From positions 31,551 to 95,550 of the forward strand of contig DASWKF010000085.1 of assembly GCA_036396795.1 (NCBI GenBank): a stretch of DNA of 64,000 nt. Reading direction: 5' to 3'. Positions 7,604-18,247 of this stretch are shown here, in pieces (positions within the stretch are counted from its first letter, which is position 1; each line of letters starts with the position of its first letter). The position numbers were made by a program, and so were the translations under genes. Source of the stretch: JAHEEM01 sp036396795. Its GTDB lineage: Bacteria; Pseudomonadota; Gammaproteobacteria; Steroidobacterales; Rariloculaceae. Under the pieces are notes generated by a model, which ran no database searches, had not been told where the DNA came from, and was given only the letters and a program-made list of their open reading frames with translations.

Positions 7604-8830
7604 ATGGAAATTTTCGAGGTCGGCGGCGCCGTGCGCGACGCCTTGCTCGGACGGCCGGTCAAAGAGCGCGACTGGGTTGTCGTCGGCGCGACCTCCGACG
7701 AGCTCGAAAAGCTCGGCTACCGGCGGGTCGGCAAGGACTTCCCCGTGTTCCTACACCCGCAGACGGGTGAGGAGTACGCGCTGGCGCGCACCGAGACCAA
7801 GGTCGCGCCCGGCTATCATGGCTTCGACGTCGACGCGACACCCGCGGTGAGCCTCGAGGAGGATCTCGGCCGGCGTGATCTGACGATCAACGCGATGGCG
7901 CGGGACTCGAGCGGCAGAATCATCGACCCCTACGGAGGGCAACGCGACCTCGCGGCCAAGCGCCTGCGCCACGTCTCCAACGCCTTCTGCGAGGACCCGC
8001 TGCGGGTGCTGCGCGTGGCGCGATTCCTCGCGCGGTTCCACGAGCTCGGGTTCACGGTCGCGGACGAGACGATCTCGCTCATGCGAACCGTCGTCGATGC
8101 CGGCGAGCTCGGCGCGTTGCGGCCCGAGCGCGTCTGGCGCGAGACCGAGCAGGCGTTGCGGGAACCGTCGCCGCAGCAGTACTTCGAAACGCTGCGGGCT
8201 TGTGGCGCGCTCGCCGTCGTATTCCCCGAGATCGAGGCATTGTTCGGCGTGCCCCAGTCGCCGCGCTGGCACCCGGAAATCGACACCGGAGTGCATACCC
8301 TCATGGCGCTGCGCGTCGCGGCGAGTCTGTCGCCGGATCCAGCCGTGAGATTCGCCGTGCTGATACACGACCTCGGCAAGGCCGCGACGTCCGCGGCGCT
8401 GCTTCCGGCTCACCGCGGTCACGAACAGCGCTCCGTGGAGATCATCGAGAATCTCTGCAAGCGGCTTCCCGTGCCGCGCCGCTATCGCGAGCTCGCGCTC
8501 TGCGTCGCCCGCTACCACGGGATCATTCATCGCGCCGCGGAGCTGCGCGCGAGCACGCTGTTCAAGGTCATCGAGGCGACCGACGCGATCCGCCGACCGG
8601 AACGCCTCGAAGCCGTGCTCACGGCCTGCGAAGCGGATGCGCGGGGGCGCAAGGGGCTGGAAGCGCGGCCCTACCCGCAGCGCGAACGCCTGCTCGCCGC
8701 GCTCGCCGCAGCCGCCGCCACGAGCAGCCAGGATCTCGATCCCGAGTTGACGGGCGCCGCGCTCGGGGAGGCGTTGCGGCAGCGCCGCATCGCAGCCATT
8801 CGTGCCGCGTTAGCGCCCGCGGGCGAGTGA
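7604..8830 (+). CDS. cca: Multifunctional CCA tRNA nucleotidyltransferase
   Basis: A 408-aa protein from ATG 7604 (MEIFEVGGAVRDALLG). It adds or repairs the 3' CCA of tRNAs. The class II nucleotidyltransferase head carries VGGAVRD and KERDWVVVGAT (the first metal-binding acid is Glu rather than the Asp seen in E. coli, a change I believe is common), then RRDLTINAMA, IDPYGG and EDPLRVLRVARF. A C-terminal HD domain (residues about 225-345) shows GVHTLMAL and LIHDLGKAATS, giving the 2'-phosphatase/phosphodiesterase activities of the long gammaproteobacterial form. The divergent gene is the lipoprotein aminopeptidase. Confidence 0.96.
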   Translation: MEIFEVGGAVRDALLGRPVKERDWVVVGATSDELEKLGYRRVGKDFPVFLHPQTGEEYALARTETKVAPGYHGFDVDATPAVSLEEDLGRRDLTINAMARDSSGRIIDPYGGQRDLAAKRLRHVSNAFCEDPLRVLRVARFLARFHELGFTVADETISLMRTVVDAGELGALRPERVWRETEQALREPSPQQYFETLRACGALAVVFPEIEALFGVPQSPRWHPEIDTGVHTLMALRVAASLSPDPAVRFAVLIHDLGKAATSAALLPAHRGHEQRSVEIIENLCKRLPVPRRYRELALCVARYHGIIHRAAELRASTLFKVIEATDAIRRPERLEAVLTACEADARGRKGLEARPYPQRERLLAALAAAAATSSQDLDPELTGAALGEALRQRRIAAIRAALAPAGE

Positions 8831-8845
8831 CGGCTCGCCGAGCGC

Positions 8846-9994
8846 TCACAGGCGGTCGCGAAAATCCCGCCCCGGCAGAGGCTCGAGATCGAGGCCGCGG
8901 CGGAGCAGCAACAGCTTGAACCGCTCCCCCATCTCGCCGGGCAGGACGAGCGTTTTCAAGGCGCGGCTATACTCGCGATAGTCCCGCTCACCGAGCCGCT
9001 CGAGTCGATGCTGCGCATCACAGTGCAGCAGGAACTGCCCCTGGGTCGTGAATCCCGCCACTTCCAGCCCGGCCGCCTGCGCGGCATCGGCGCAAGCGCT
9101 GAAGTCCACCCAGGCACTGATGTCTTGCAGACCCGGCCAAAGAAACGGATCGGCATGCGCCCGGTGACGGTAGTGGCAGGTCAAGGTGCCCCGGTAGCGC
9201 GAAGGATGGTAGTACTCGCGTCTCACCAAGCCGTAGTCGATCAGGAGCACGGCGCCGCGCACGAGTGACTCGGTGACGCTCTTTAGCCAGGATGGCAGCA
9301 TCAGGCACAGCTCGGAGCGAAACCCGTCCGGCAATGTCAGGCCGAGGTCACGTTCCAGCGCCTCCACGGCGGATGAGAGCGCCTCGTCTCGTGGCCCTTC
9401 GAGCCAAACGAAGCGTCCTTGACGCCAGCCGACACCGAGCGGCCTGACTCGGGAGGCGCGCTTGACGAAACGCGCCACCGGCAGTGCATCGAGCACTTCG
9501 TTGGCGAGCACGATGCCCTCGAACGGCGCGGCCGGCGGCGCATCGAGCCATTCGACTTGCGCGGCCATGGCCGCGAGGCGCTGCCGTTGGCGCTGCTTCA
9601 GATCGGCGCTGGTCTCGATTATCCGGTACGCAGGCGCAGCTTCGCCGGTCTCCCGCCATGCCTCGAGGATGGACTGCGCGAGCGCCCCGCTGCCCGCGCC
9701 GAGCTCGAGCACGACTGGCCGCACCAGGGATTCGAGCCAGTCCGCCATCCGCGCCGCCAGGATCTGCCCGAGCAAGGGCGAGAGCTCGGGCGCCGTCACG
9801 AAATCACCCTCTGGGCCGAGCTTGACGCTGCCGGCGCTGTAGTAACCCAGGCCCGGCTCATACAAGGCCCGCTGCATGAACCGATCGAAGCCGATCCAGC
9901 CGCCGCCGGCATCGATCTCGGCGCGAACCCTTGCCGTCAAGCGCGTGCTGAGATCCCTCGCCGCGGCGTCGGGTTCTGGCACGCTCAGGGACAT
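8846..9994 (-). CDS. SAM-dependent methyltransferase of the MidA/NDUFAF7 family (DUF185)
   Basis: A 382-aa protein from ATG 9994 (MSLSVPEPDAAARDLS). Family hallmarks in order: GGWIGFDRFMQRALYEPGLGYYS, GDFVTAPELSPLLGQ, the SAM-binding ELGAGSGALA, IVLANEVLDALP, and LLIDYGLVRREYYHPSRYRGTL. In mitochondria the homologue NDUFAF7 dimethylates an arginine of a complex I subunit; the bacterial role is less certain. It converges on cca (stops 15 bp apart) and is divergent from the pteridine reductase, with a 75-bp shared promoter region. An NDUFA9-like gene lies 3 kb away, but I see no operon link. Confidence 0.9.
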   Translation of the reverse strand: MSLSVPEPDAAARDLSTRLTARVRAEIDAGGGWIGFDRFMQRALYEPGLGYYSAGSVKLGPEGDFVTAPELSPLLGQILAARMADWLESLVRPVVLELGAGSGALAQSILEAWRETGEAAPAYRIIETSADLKQRQRQRLAAMAAQVEWLDAPPAAPFEGIVLANEVLDALPVARFVKRASRVRPLGVGWRQGRFVWLEGPRDEALSSAVEALERDLGLTLPDGFRSELCLMLPSWLKSVTESLVRGAVLLIDYGLVRREYYHPSRYRGTLTCHYRHRAHADPFLWPGLQDISAWVDFSACADAAQAAGLEVAGFTTQGQFLLHCDAQHRLERLGERDYREYSRALKTLVLPGEMGERFKLLLLRRGLDLEPLPGRDFRDRL

Positions 9995-10069
9995 AGGGCT
10001 TCGGCCTCGGCAGCGACAGACGACTGCGATAGTGTAACCTTGGCAGCCGTCGATCCCCGCGGAGCTTGA

Positions 10070-10831
10070 GTGGCAGACGCAGTACCCAAGACGACGCTCG
10101 AGGGCCGGTGGGCCCTGGTAACGGGCGCGGCCAAGCGCATCGGCGCGGCGATCGCCGAAGGCCTGCACGAAGCCGGCGCGAACGTCGCAGTTCACTACAT
10201 GAGCTCGGCCGACGAGGCGCAGTCCCTCGTCGACGGGCTCAACGCCAAGCGCGCCGCGTCGGCATTCGCCGTGCGGGCGGACCTGGGCGATGTCGAAGCG
10301 CTGCAGCCGATGCTCGCAAGCGTGCTCGAACGCGCCGGAAGGCTCGATATTCTCGTCAACAACGCCTCGAGCTTCTATCCGACGCCGCTCGGCTCCATCA
10401 CCGAAGCGCAGTGGGACGACCTGGTCGGCAGCAATCTCAAGGCGCCCCTGTTCCTCAGTCAGGCCGCGCTGCCGAGCCTCGTCGAATCCAAGGGCGTCAT
10501 CGTCAACATCGTCGACGTCCACGCGCAACGGCCGCTGCGAAACCACGCGCTCTACGGCGTCGCCAAGGCGGGGCTCGCGATGCTGACGCGTTCGCTCGCC
10601 AGGGATCTCGCTCCGAACGTTCGCGTCAACGGCGTCTCGCCCGGTGCGATCCTGTGGCCCGAGAACGGCATGCCGGAGCGTATTCGCGATAGCATCATCC
10701 GCGAGATACCGCTGCAGCGCTCCGGCGAGCCCGGCGACATCGCCGCTGCGGTCGTGTTCCTGGTTCGCGACGCAGCCTACGTCACCGGACAGATCATCGC
10801 CGTCGACGGCGGCCGCAGCATCGGTTGGTAA
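10070..10831 (+). CDS. Pteridine reductase (FolM-like SDR)
   Basis: A 253-aa short-chain dehydrogenase starting with GTG at 10070 behind GGAG. It has TGAAKRIGAAIA (NADPH binding, Arg-type motif typical of pteridine reductases rather than TGxxxGIG), NNASSFYPTPLG, and DVHAQRPLRNHALYGVAKAGL with the Tyr-x3-Lys pair, then SPGAILWPEN. These features place it with the bacterial FolM/PTR1-like group that reduces dihydromonapterin or dihydrofolate. A folB gene lies 1.4 kb downstream on the other strand, so two pterin genes are near each other without being co-transcribed. Confidence 0.88.
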   Translation: MADAVPKTTLEGRWALVTGAAKRIGAAIAEGLHEAGANVAVHYMSSADEAQSLVDGLNAKRAASAFAVRADLGDVEALQPMLASVLERAGRLDILVNNASSFYPTPLGSITEAQWDDLVGSNLKAPLFLSQAALPSLVESKGVIVNIVDVHAQRPLRNHALYGVAKAGLAMLTRSLARDLAPNVRVNGVSPGAILWPENGMPERIRDSIIREIPLQRSGEPGDIAAAVVFLVRDAAYVTGQIIAVDGGRSIGW

Positions 10832-10847
10832 AGACCGTCGGCGCGCG

Positions 10848-12236
10848 CTAGAAGGCGCCGGCATAGCGACGTGCCGCCGAGGCCGAGGGACCGAGCGGCG
10901 GGTCTTGAAGCGCGAAGGCCGGGGCTCCCGGCTTGGCGAGTGCCGCGGCGGCCGGGCAAGCACCATGCTCCACGAAATGCAGCGCACCGGCGAGCGACGC
11001 CTCCAGCGGATCCCCAACGGCTCGCTCGAGCTCGTCGGCCGCCGCGCAATCTGTCGGCAGGCCGTCGTAGAAACCGCCCTCACCCAAGGCGTTGACGGTC
11101 TCGAAGGTTACCGCCCGAAGCAGGCGCTGGCCGCCGCAATAGCCGAGCGCCGACTGGCCCACGGGCTTGCCGAAGGTAGCCGATCCGACCAGCGCCACGA
11201 CGGTATGCGGCCGCAAGCCGTTGATCACCAGCTCGCTCGCCGAAGCCGAGCTGCCCGTGGTGATGAACACGACCTGCTGCAACAGCGACAACGAGTTGGC
11301 GCGCTGCGTAAATCGCGTGACCGCGTTGAGCAGGCTCTTGGCGCTGTTGAAGCGGGTCTCGGATTGCACTTCACCGGCGGCCACGAACCCGCCGATCAGA
11401 TCGTTCAGACGCCCGGCTGTCGCCACCAGGCCGCCGCCGTTATAGCGCAGATCGACGACGAGCGCCGTTGCCGAGGCAGCCTCGAACTCGGCGAAGGCCT
11501 GCTCGAGCTCTGCGTCGGCGGTCGAAACAAAGGTCCTGAGATCGAGGTAGGCCACGCGCTCGCCGCCGGCGTCGAAAATCGCCGTGAGCGGCACCGGGTC
11601 GATCGTTACGACCGCCTTCGCGAGCGTGACGTCGAGCTCGACAGCGTCGAGATCGCGGACGCTCAGCGTGCGCGTGACGCCGACGCTGTCGGGGCCGAGA
11701 GCGGCGCTCAAGCCCTCGGCCTGATTGATCTCTGCGATGCTGCGGCCATCCACGGCGAGCATGCGAAAGCCGCGCGCGAGCCCCGCGGCGGCCGCCGGTG
11801 ATCCGGCGAAGACTTGAGTCAGCCTAAGGTCCGCGTTCATCGGCGGGTCCGCGAATTTCGAGCCGAAGCCGAAGCCTACGAACTGCCCCTCGCCGAAGAA
11901 CTGCTGATCCGCGGCGGCGGTCGTCAAGAAGCTGAAATCCCGGTCGAACTCTTCGGGACGATAGCGCAGGAACGCGAGCAGCTCCTCAGCGTCAGCGAAG
12001 CCGGCGAGATCAAGCGCAACGTATTTCTGCTGTTGATCCGGCTCGTCGTTGAAGAAATACCACTCGCGGATGAGCTCGGCGACGGCTTGTTTTTGCGCGT
12101 CGACGCTGCAGCCGAACGCCGCCTGCTTGCCGCTCGAGCCGCCGCTGCAAGCCGCGATGGCCGCCAGCGCCAAGCCCAAGCCGAGCAGGCCGAATCGAGT
12201 GATCCATCGCGCTTTGCCGGCGCAAGCGTCAATCAA
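10848..12236 (-). CDS. S41-family (C-terminal processing) peptidase, predicted lipoprotein
   Basis: A 462-aa protein. The start is TTG at 12236, overlapping the folB stop by 8 bp; I find no in-frame ATG close by, so it is likely coupled to folB. A signal peptide ends in a lipobox (AIAAC, Cys30). A PDZ-like segment (about 137-175, VFAGSPAAAAGL) is followed by the S41 core: LDLRTF, VVDLRYNGGG, the nucleophile region TGSSASASE near residue 330 and the Lys general base in TFGKPVG (Lys357). It is shorter than Prc/CtpA and appears to be a lipid-anchored envelope protease of unknown substrate. Confidence 0.85.
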   Translation of the reverse strand: MIDACAGKARWITRFGLLGLGLALAAIAACSGGSSGKQAAFGCSVDAQKQAVAELIREWYFFNDEPDQQQKYVALDLAGFADAEELLAFLRYRPEEFDRDFSFLTTAAADQQFFGEGQFVGFGFGSKFADPPMNADLRLTQVFAGSPAAAAGLARGFRMLAVDGRSIAEINQAEGLSAALGPDSVGVTRTLSVRDLDAVELDVTLAKAVVTIDPVPLTAIFDAGGERVAYLDLRTFVSTADAELEQAFAEFEAASATALVVDLRYNGGGLVATAGRLNDLIGGFVAAGEVQSETRFNSAKSLLNAVTRFTQRANSLSLLQQVVFITTGSSASASELVINGLRPHTVVALVGSATFGKPVGQSALGYCGGQRLLRAVTFETVNALGEGGFYDGLPTDCAAADELERAVGDPLEASLAGALHFVEHGACPAAAALAKPGAPAFALQDPPLGPSASAARRYAGAF

Positions 12237-12594
12237 CGAAATCTTCCCCGGTTCGCTCGATGCTGATGCCGACTGTGCGCGAGCCCCGTATCGCTCCCGG
12301 CTTGGCTACCGCGACGCGAATCCAACCGACTCCGAACTCCCTGACGACGACGCGGGCGATGGCCTCGGCCAGGGATTCGACCAGCTCGAATTCCGACTCG
12401 GCGACGAGCTCCACCACGCGCTTCGCCACATCGCGATAGTTGAGCGTCGAGTCGACCGCATCGGCGGTCGCAGCACGTCTGGCGTCCGTCGCCATCTCGA
12501 GGTCGATGCTGACGGTCTGCTTGACGCGCCGCTCCCATTCCCAGATGCCGATGACGGCCTCCACCTGGAGCTCGCGAAGAAAGATCTTGTCCAT
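12229..12594 (-). CDS. folB: Dihydroneopterin aldolase
   Basis: A 121-aa protein, typical for FolB, converting 7,8-dihydroneopterin to 6-hydroxymethyl-dihydropterin in folate synthesis (often with epimerase activity). Visible motifs: MDKIFLRELQVEAVIGIWEWER (catalytic Glu in the AVIGIWEWER segment), LNYRDVAKRV, ESLAEAIARVV and the late VAKPGAI with the active-site Lys. It sits 6 bp downstream of tsaD and overlaps the S41 protease start, forming tsaD-folB-S41. The tsaD/folB neighbourhood is common in Gammaproteobacteria, often next to plsY, which is absent here. Confidence 0.93.
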   Translation of the reverse strand: MDKIFLRELQVEAVIGIWEWERRVKQTVSIDLEMATDARRAATADAVDSTLNYRDVAKRVVELVAESEFELVESLAEAIARVVVREFGVGWIRVAVAKPGAIRGSRTVGISIERTGEDFVD

Positions 12595-12600
12595 CTGACG

Positions 12601-13641
12601 TCAACCGTTACCGACGGGACGAAGCTCGTCGAGCGGCCAGCGCGGCCGCGCGACGATCCGTGGCGACTCCCGCGCGGCGTCGCCGAGCCGGCACCATCCC
12701 GCATACGCGATCATCGCGCCGTTATCGGTGCAAAGACCCGGGCGCGGGTAGTGCACGACGATACCATGCCGCTCTCCCTGCAGCCGAAGCTCCTCGCGCA
12801 AGGCCGTGTTTGCGCCGACGCCGCCGGCAATCACCAGCTGGCGGATGCCGGTCTCATCGACCGCGCGTAGGCATTTCGTCACCAGCGTGTCGACCACGGC
12901 GGCCTGAAACGAGGCGGCCACGTCGGCGTGCAAGCTCGGACTGGGCGCTACCCCGTCGCCGCCGCGCCGCTTCTCCAGCTCGAGCCTAACGGCCGTCTTG
13001 AGCCCGCTGAAGCTCATGTCGAGACCCCGGCTCTTCAGCGGCCGGGGAAAAGCGAACGCCGCCGCGTCACCGCGCTCGGCCAGCGCGGCCAACGCGGGCC
13101 CGCCGGGATAAGGCAACGACAACAGCCGCGCGACCTTATCGAAGGCTTCACCGGCCGCGTCGTCGAGCGTGTTGCCCAGGGTCTCGTAGTCACCATGGCC
13201 GCGGACCCGCACCAGCTGCGTGTGCCCTCCCGAGACCAGCAGCGCAATGAACGGGAACTCAGGTCTCGGCGTCTCGAGCATGGCCGCGAGCAAATGCGCC
13301 TCCATGTGATGCACGGGAACGGCTGGAATCGCGAGTGCGAGCGCCAGGCTCGCTCCCAGCGACGCCCCTACCATCAACGCCCCGATGAGGCCCGGGCCCG
13401 CCGCGTAGGCCACCGCGTCGAGGTCCTCGAGCGTGATCTGCGCCTCGCCGACGACGGCCCGAATCATGGGTGCCAGGCGCGCCGCATGGTCCCTCGAAGC
13501 GAGCTCGGGCACCACGCCGCCGAAAGGCTTATGGATCTCGACCTGGCTGAAGAGCGCCTCAGCAAGCAGGCCGCGGCCGGATGCGTACACGGCGACTCCG
13601 GTCTCGTCGCAGCTCGTCTCGATGCCCAGTACCTTGACCAC
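12601..13641 (-). CDS. tsaD: tRNA N6-threonylcarbamoyladenosine transferase
   Basis: A 346-aa protein starting with GTG at 13641 (VVKVLGIETSCDETGVAV). It transfers the threonylcarbamoyl group to A37 of ANN-decoding tRNAs, with TsaB/TsaE elsewhere. The ASKHA nucleotide fold and metal ligands are evident: ETSCDETG, VPVHHMEAHLLA (HxxxH), SGGHTQLV, DDAAGEAFDKVARLL, GLKTA, and IAGGVGANTALR near the end. It is divergent from rpsU, with a 95-bp shared region holding the rpsU promoter. AAAGG/AGGTGG precede the start. Confidence 0.97.
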   Translation of the reverse strand: MVKVLGIETSCDETGVAVYASGRGLLAEALFSQVEIHKPFGGVVPELASRDHAARLAPMIRAVVGEAQITLEDLDAVAYAAGPGLIGALMVGASLGASLALALAIPAVPVHHMEAHLLAAMLETPRPEFPFIALLVSGGHTQLVRVRGHGDYETLGNTLDDAAGEAFDKVARLLSLPYPGGPALAALAERGDAAAFAFPRPLKSRGLDMSFSGLKTAVRLELEKRRGGDGVAPSPSLHADVAASFQAAVVDTLVTKCLRAVDETGIRQLVIAGGVGANTALREELRLQGERHGIVVHYPRPGLCTDNGAMIAYAGWCRLGDAARESPRIVARPRWPLDELRPVGNG

Positions 13642-13651
13642 GCCACCTGCC

Positions 13652-13681
13652 TTTACACGACTCCGCCCGGCGGGCTATTAT
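13652..13681 (+). promoter_or_regulatory. sigma70 promoter of the rpsU-yqeY-dnaG-rpoD operon
   Basis: TTTACA (13652-13657), 18 bp, TATTAT (13676-13681). It would start transcription near 13688, so the hairpin with T-run described next lies within the leader. Confidence 0.6.
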
Positions 13682-13694
13682 TTCGCGGCTAAAT

Positions 13695-13722
13695 GCCGGC
13701 TTTCGCCGGCTTGTCTTTTTTT
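13695..13722 (+). terminator. Terminator-like hairpin in the rpsU leader (possible attenuator)
   Basis: GCCGGC-TTTC-GCCGGC (13695-13710) followed by TTGTCTTTTTTT is a short intrinsic-terminator shape 15 bp before the rpsU start. Nothing on the plus strand upstream needs a terminator, since tsaD reads the other way, so it probably adjusts read-through into rpsU. Confidence 0.55.
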
Positions 13723-13736
13723 GCCACGAGGATTCG

Positions 13737-13952
13737 ATGCCGGGCGTTCGAGTTAGAGAAAGCGAGCACTTCGATGCCGCATTGCGGCGCTTCAAACGCG
13801 CCTGCGAGAAGGCCGGCGTGCTCACCGAGCTGCGTCGCCGCGAATTCTACGAGAAACCGACGCAAGAGCGAAAGCGCAAGAAGGCCGCCGCCGTGAAACG
13901 CCACCTCAAACGCAATTCGAAGCTGGCTTCGCGACGCAAGCGTCTCTACTGA
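13737..13952 (+). CDS. rpsU: 30S ribosomal protein S21
   Basis: A 71-aa basic protein (MPGVRVRESEHFDAALRRFK ... KLASRRKRLY) with the typical S21 length, FKRACEKAGVL and REFYEKPTxERKRK motifs. It binds the 30S subunit near the anti-Shine-Dalgarno and helps initiation. CGAGGA precedes the ATG. It heads the macromolecular-synthesis operon with yqeY, dnaG and rpoD, which couples translation, replication priming and sigma70 supply. Confidence 0.98.
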   Translation: MPGVRVRESEHFDAALRRFKRACEKAGVLTELRRREFYEKPTQERKRKKAAAVKRHLKRNSKLASRRKRLY

Positions 13953-13978
13953 CACGGTTCTCTGCGGGGCCACGCTGA

Positions 13979-14440
13979 ATGGCAACCACCGACTCCGTCA
14001 AGGCACGCCTGCAAGAGGACGTCAAGGCTGCGCTCAAATCCGGGGACAAGGCGCGCCTCGGCGTATTGCGCATGGCCATGGCGGCGATCAAGCAGCGCGA
14101 GGTCGACACTCGAGAGACGCTCGACGATACCGGTGTGCTCGCGATCCTCGACAAGATGGTCAAGCAACGTCAAGACTCCGTCGCGCAGTTCGAGCGCGGC
14201 GGACGCAACGACCTGGTCGCGAAGGAAACGGCCGAGATCGAGGTCATTCGCAGCTATCTTCCCAAGCCACTCGATGAAGCGGCGATGGCCTCGTTGGTCG
14301 AGGACGCGATAGCCGCGACGGCGGCCGCCGCGCCCGGCGACATGGGGCGGGTCATGGCCGAGATCAAGAAGCGCGCGGCCGGCAGCGTCGACATGGGGGA
14401 AATCGGCCGCCTCGTCCGAGCGAGGCTCAGCGCGCGCTAG
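13979..14440 (+). CDS. GatB/YqeY-domain protein
   Basis: A 153-aa YqeY-type protein: SVKARLQEDVKAALKSGDKARLGVLRM, KQREVD, KMVKQRQDSVAQFERGGRNDL, EIEVIRSYLPKPL, and the C-terminal GDMGRVMAEIKKRAAG resembling the tail domain of GatB. That domain contacts tRNA in GatCAB amidotransferase, so a tRNA-linked role is inferred, but the precise function is not established. It lies 26 bp after rpsU and 54 bp before dnaG, the usual order in many Gammaproteobacteria. Confidence 0.92.
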   Translation: MATTDSVKARLQEDVKAALKSGDKARLGVLRMAMAAIKQREVDTRETLDDTGVLAILDKMVKQRQDSVAQFERGGRNDLVAKETAEIEVIRSYLPKPLDEAAMASLVEDAIAATAAAAPGDMGRVMAEIKKRAAGSVDMGEIGRLVRARLSAR

Positions 14441-14494
14441 AGCCTTCGCAGCCTCGGGTCCGGCTCGGCGTGCTGCGCTGCTATGCTAGCCCTT

Positions 14495-16237
14495 ATGCGG
14501 ATACCGCAAGACTTCATCGACGATCTCATTGCACGCGCCGATATCGTTGAGGTCGTCGGCAGCCGCGTGTCGCTCAAGCAGGCGGGGCGAGAGTACAAAG
14601 CGGTCTGCCCCTTCCACGCCGAGAAAACGCCCTCGTTCACGGTCAGCCCCGGCAAGGGCTTCTATCATTGCTTCGGTTGCGGCGCCCACGGCACGGCTTT
14701 GGGCTTTCTCATGGAATACGACAAGCTCGAGTTCCCCGAGGCCGTGGAGGCGCTCGCCGAGATGCTCGGCGTCGAGGTGCCGCGCGTGGAGACGGGCACG
14801 GATGCGAATCCCACCGCGGAGCTCTACGGCGTCTTGCAGGAAGCCGACCGGCTCTATCGGCGAAACCTGCGCATAAGCCCGGTGGCGATCGAATATTTGA
14901 AGCTCCGCGGCATCGACGGGGCCACCGCCGCGCGTTATGGCATGGGTTATGCCACCGACGCCTGGGACGCATTGCTCAAATCCCTCGGGGGCGACGACAA
15001 GCGCATCGCTTTGCTTCGCGCTGCCGGGCTCGTGATTCGCAACGACCAAGGCCGCCAGTACGACCGTTTTCGCCATCGCATCATGTTCCCCATCCGCGAT
15101 ACCCGCGGCCGGGTCATCGGCTTCGGCGGACGGGTGCTCGATGCGACCGAGCCCAAGTATCTGAACTCGCCAGAGACCCCGGTGTTTCACAAAGGCAAGG
15201 CGCTCTATGGCCTCTATGAGGCCATCCAGTCCCGCGGCCGGCTCGAGCAGATCGTCGTCGTCGAGGGCTATCTCGACGTCGCGAGCCTCGCGCAACACGG
15301 CATCGACTCGAGCGTCGCCACATTGGGCACGGCGACGACGTCCAAGCACTTGAGTATCCTAACGCGGCTCGCCGACGTCATCGTTTTTTGCTTCGACGGC
15401 GATCGCGCCGGCCGAGCCGCAGCTTGGAGCGCGCTCGAGACGGCGCTGCCGATGGCCGGCGGTCGCAAGCAGATCAAGTTCCTGTTGCTACCCGAAGGTC
15501 ACGATCCGGATACGCTGGTGCGCGAGCGCGGCGCGGAGCCGTTTGGAGCGCTGTTGGCGCGGGCGCAGTCGTTATCGGAGTTTCTCGTAGAGCAGCTTGC
15601 GCAACGCGTGAACCTCGCCAACGCCGACGGCAGCTCGCGGCTTGCGGCCATCGTCAAACCGCTGCTCGCCAGAGTGCGTGACGGGCTCTATCGCCAGAAG
15701 CTGCTCGAGCAGGTCGCCGCGCGGATCGGCACTTCGATCGAGCAGCTCGAGGCCAGCCTTGCCGCGACCCCGGCTCCGGGCAGGCAGGACCAAGGCGGCC
15801 GGGTCGACCCGGCGTTGCCTCTTCCGGCTCAAATGAGCCTCATCGGCAAGGCCCTGACGCTGGCGCTGCACCACCCCGGCGCGGCGGCGCAGCTCGGGGT
15901 CGTCGCGGGTCTCGAGGCCGTGTCCCGGCCGGGCGCCTCGCTGTTGCGCCGGGTCCTTGAAGTCGCGGCCGACCGGCCCCAAATGGTTACGGCAGGCCTT
16001 CTGGAGCGGTTTCGCGATAGCCCCGAGGGAGATTTCCTCAACCGGCTTGCGGCGAGCCCGTCTCTGGATGAACCGGAGCAGGCCTCGGCGGTCCTACGAG
16101 ATTGCGCGGCGCGCATCGTCGAGGCCCATCGCCGGGAGCGCCTGAGCGCGCTTATCGAGCGTGGCCCGGCTTTGACCGACGAGGAGAAGGCCGAGGCCAG
16201 CGCCCTGCAGCGAGCGGCCCGCGGCCCGGCCGCCTGA
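14495..16237 (+). CDS. dnaG: DNA primase
   Basis: A 580-aa primase that makes RNA primers at the replication fork. The N-terminal CHC2 zinc-binding domain shows CPFHAEKTPSF and HCFGCGAHG. The TOPRIM catalytic core has VVVEGYLDVASLAQHG and FCFDGDRAGRAAA, with the acidic metal ligands Glu and DxD. The C-terminal part (from about residue 440) is the DnaB-interacting helical domain. I chose ATG 14495 (MRIPQDFIDDLIARADIV) because it matches the usual DnaG start; an ATG four codons upstream at 14483 is equally readable. Neither has a good Shine-Dalgarno. rpoD follows after 99 bp. Confidence 0.97.
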   Translation: MRIPQDFIDDLIARADIVEVVGSRVSLKQAGREYKAVCPFHAEKTPSFTVSPGKGFYHCFGCGAHGTALGFLMEYDKLEFPEAVEALAEMLGVEVPRVETGTDANPTAELYGVLQEADRLYRRNLRISPVAIEYLKLRGIDGATAARYGMGYATDAWDALLKSLGGDDKRIALLRAAGLVIRNDQGRQYDRFRHRIMFPIRDTRGRVIGFGGRVLDATEPKYLNSPETPVFHKGKALYGLYEAIQSRGRLEQIVVVEGYLDVASLAQHGIDSSVATLGTATTSKHLSILTRLADVIVFCFDGDRAGRAAAWSALETALPMAGGRKQIKFLLLPEGHDPDTLVRERGAEPFGALLARAQSLSEFLVEQLAQRVNLANADGSSRLAAIVKPLLARVRDGLYRQKLLEQVAARIGTSIEQLEASLAATPAPGRQDQGGRVDPALPLPAQMSLIGKALTLALHHPGAAAQLGVVAGLEAVSRPGASLLRRVLEVAADRPQMVTAGLLERFRDSPEGDFLNRLAASPSLDEPEQASAVLRDCAARIVEAHRRERLSALIERGPALTDEEKAEASALQRAARGPAA

Positions 16238-16336
16238 GACCCGCTCGCTTTGAGCAGCCTGACCTAGCCCATCCCTGGACTTTGGGCTATGATGGCTGGT
16301 TTGTTTGGGTCCGCCAGCGCCAGGAAACCGAGCACG

Positions 16337-18160
<1,824 letters not shown>

Positions 18161-18180
18161 ACCGCCAGACGCCCACTTAA

Positions 18181-18217
18181 GGCCGCGTCGAGCAAGGTGC
18201 TCGACGCGGCCTTTTTT
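18181..18217 (+). terminator. Rho-independent terminator of the rpoD operon
   Basis: A perfect 14-bp stem GGCCGCGTCGAGCA / TGCTCGACGCGGCC with a 3-nt loop, followed by TTTTTT (18212-18217). The tRNA gene begins 30 bp later, and a possible -10 for it (TACCAT, about 18232) overlaps the end of this region. Confidence 0.95.
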
Positions 18218-18247
18218 CCTGCATCGAGTGCTACCATAGCGGCGCCA

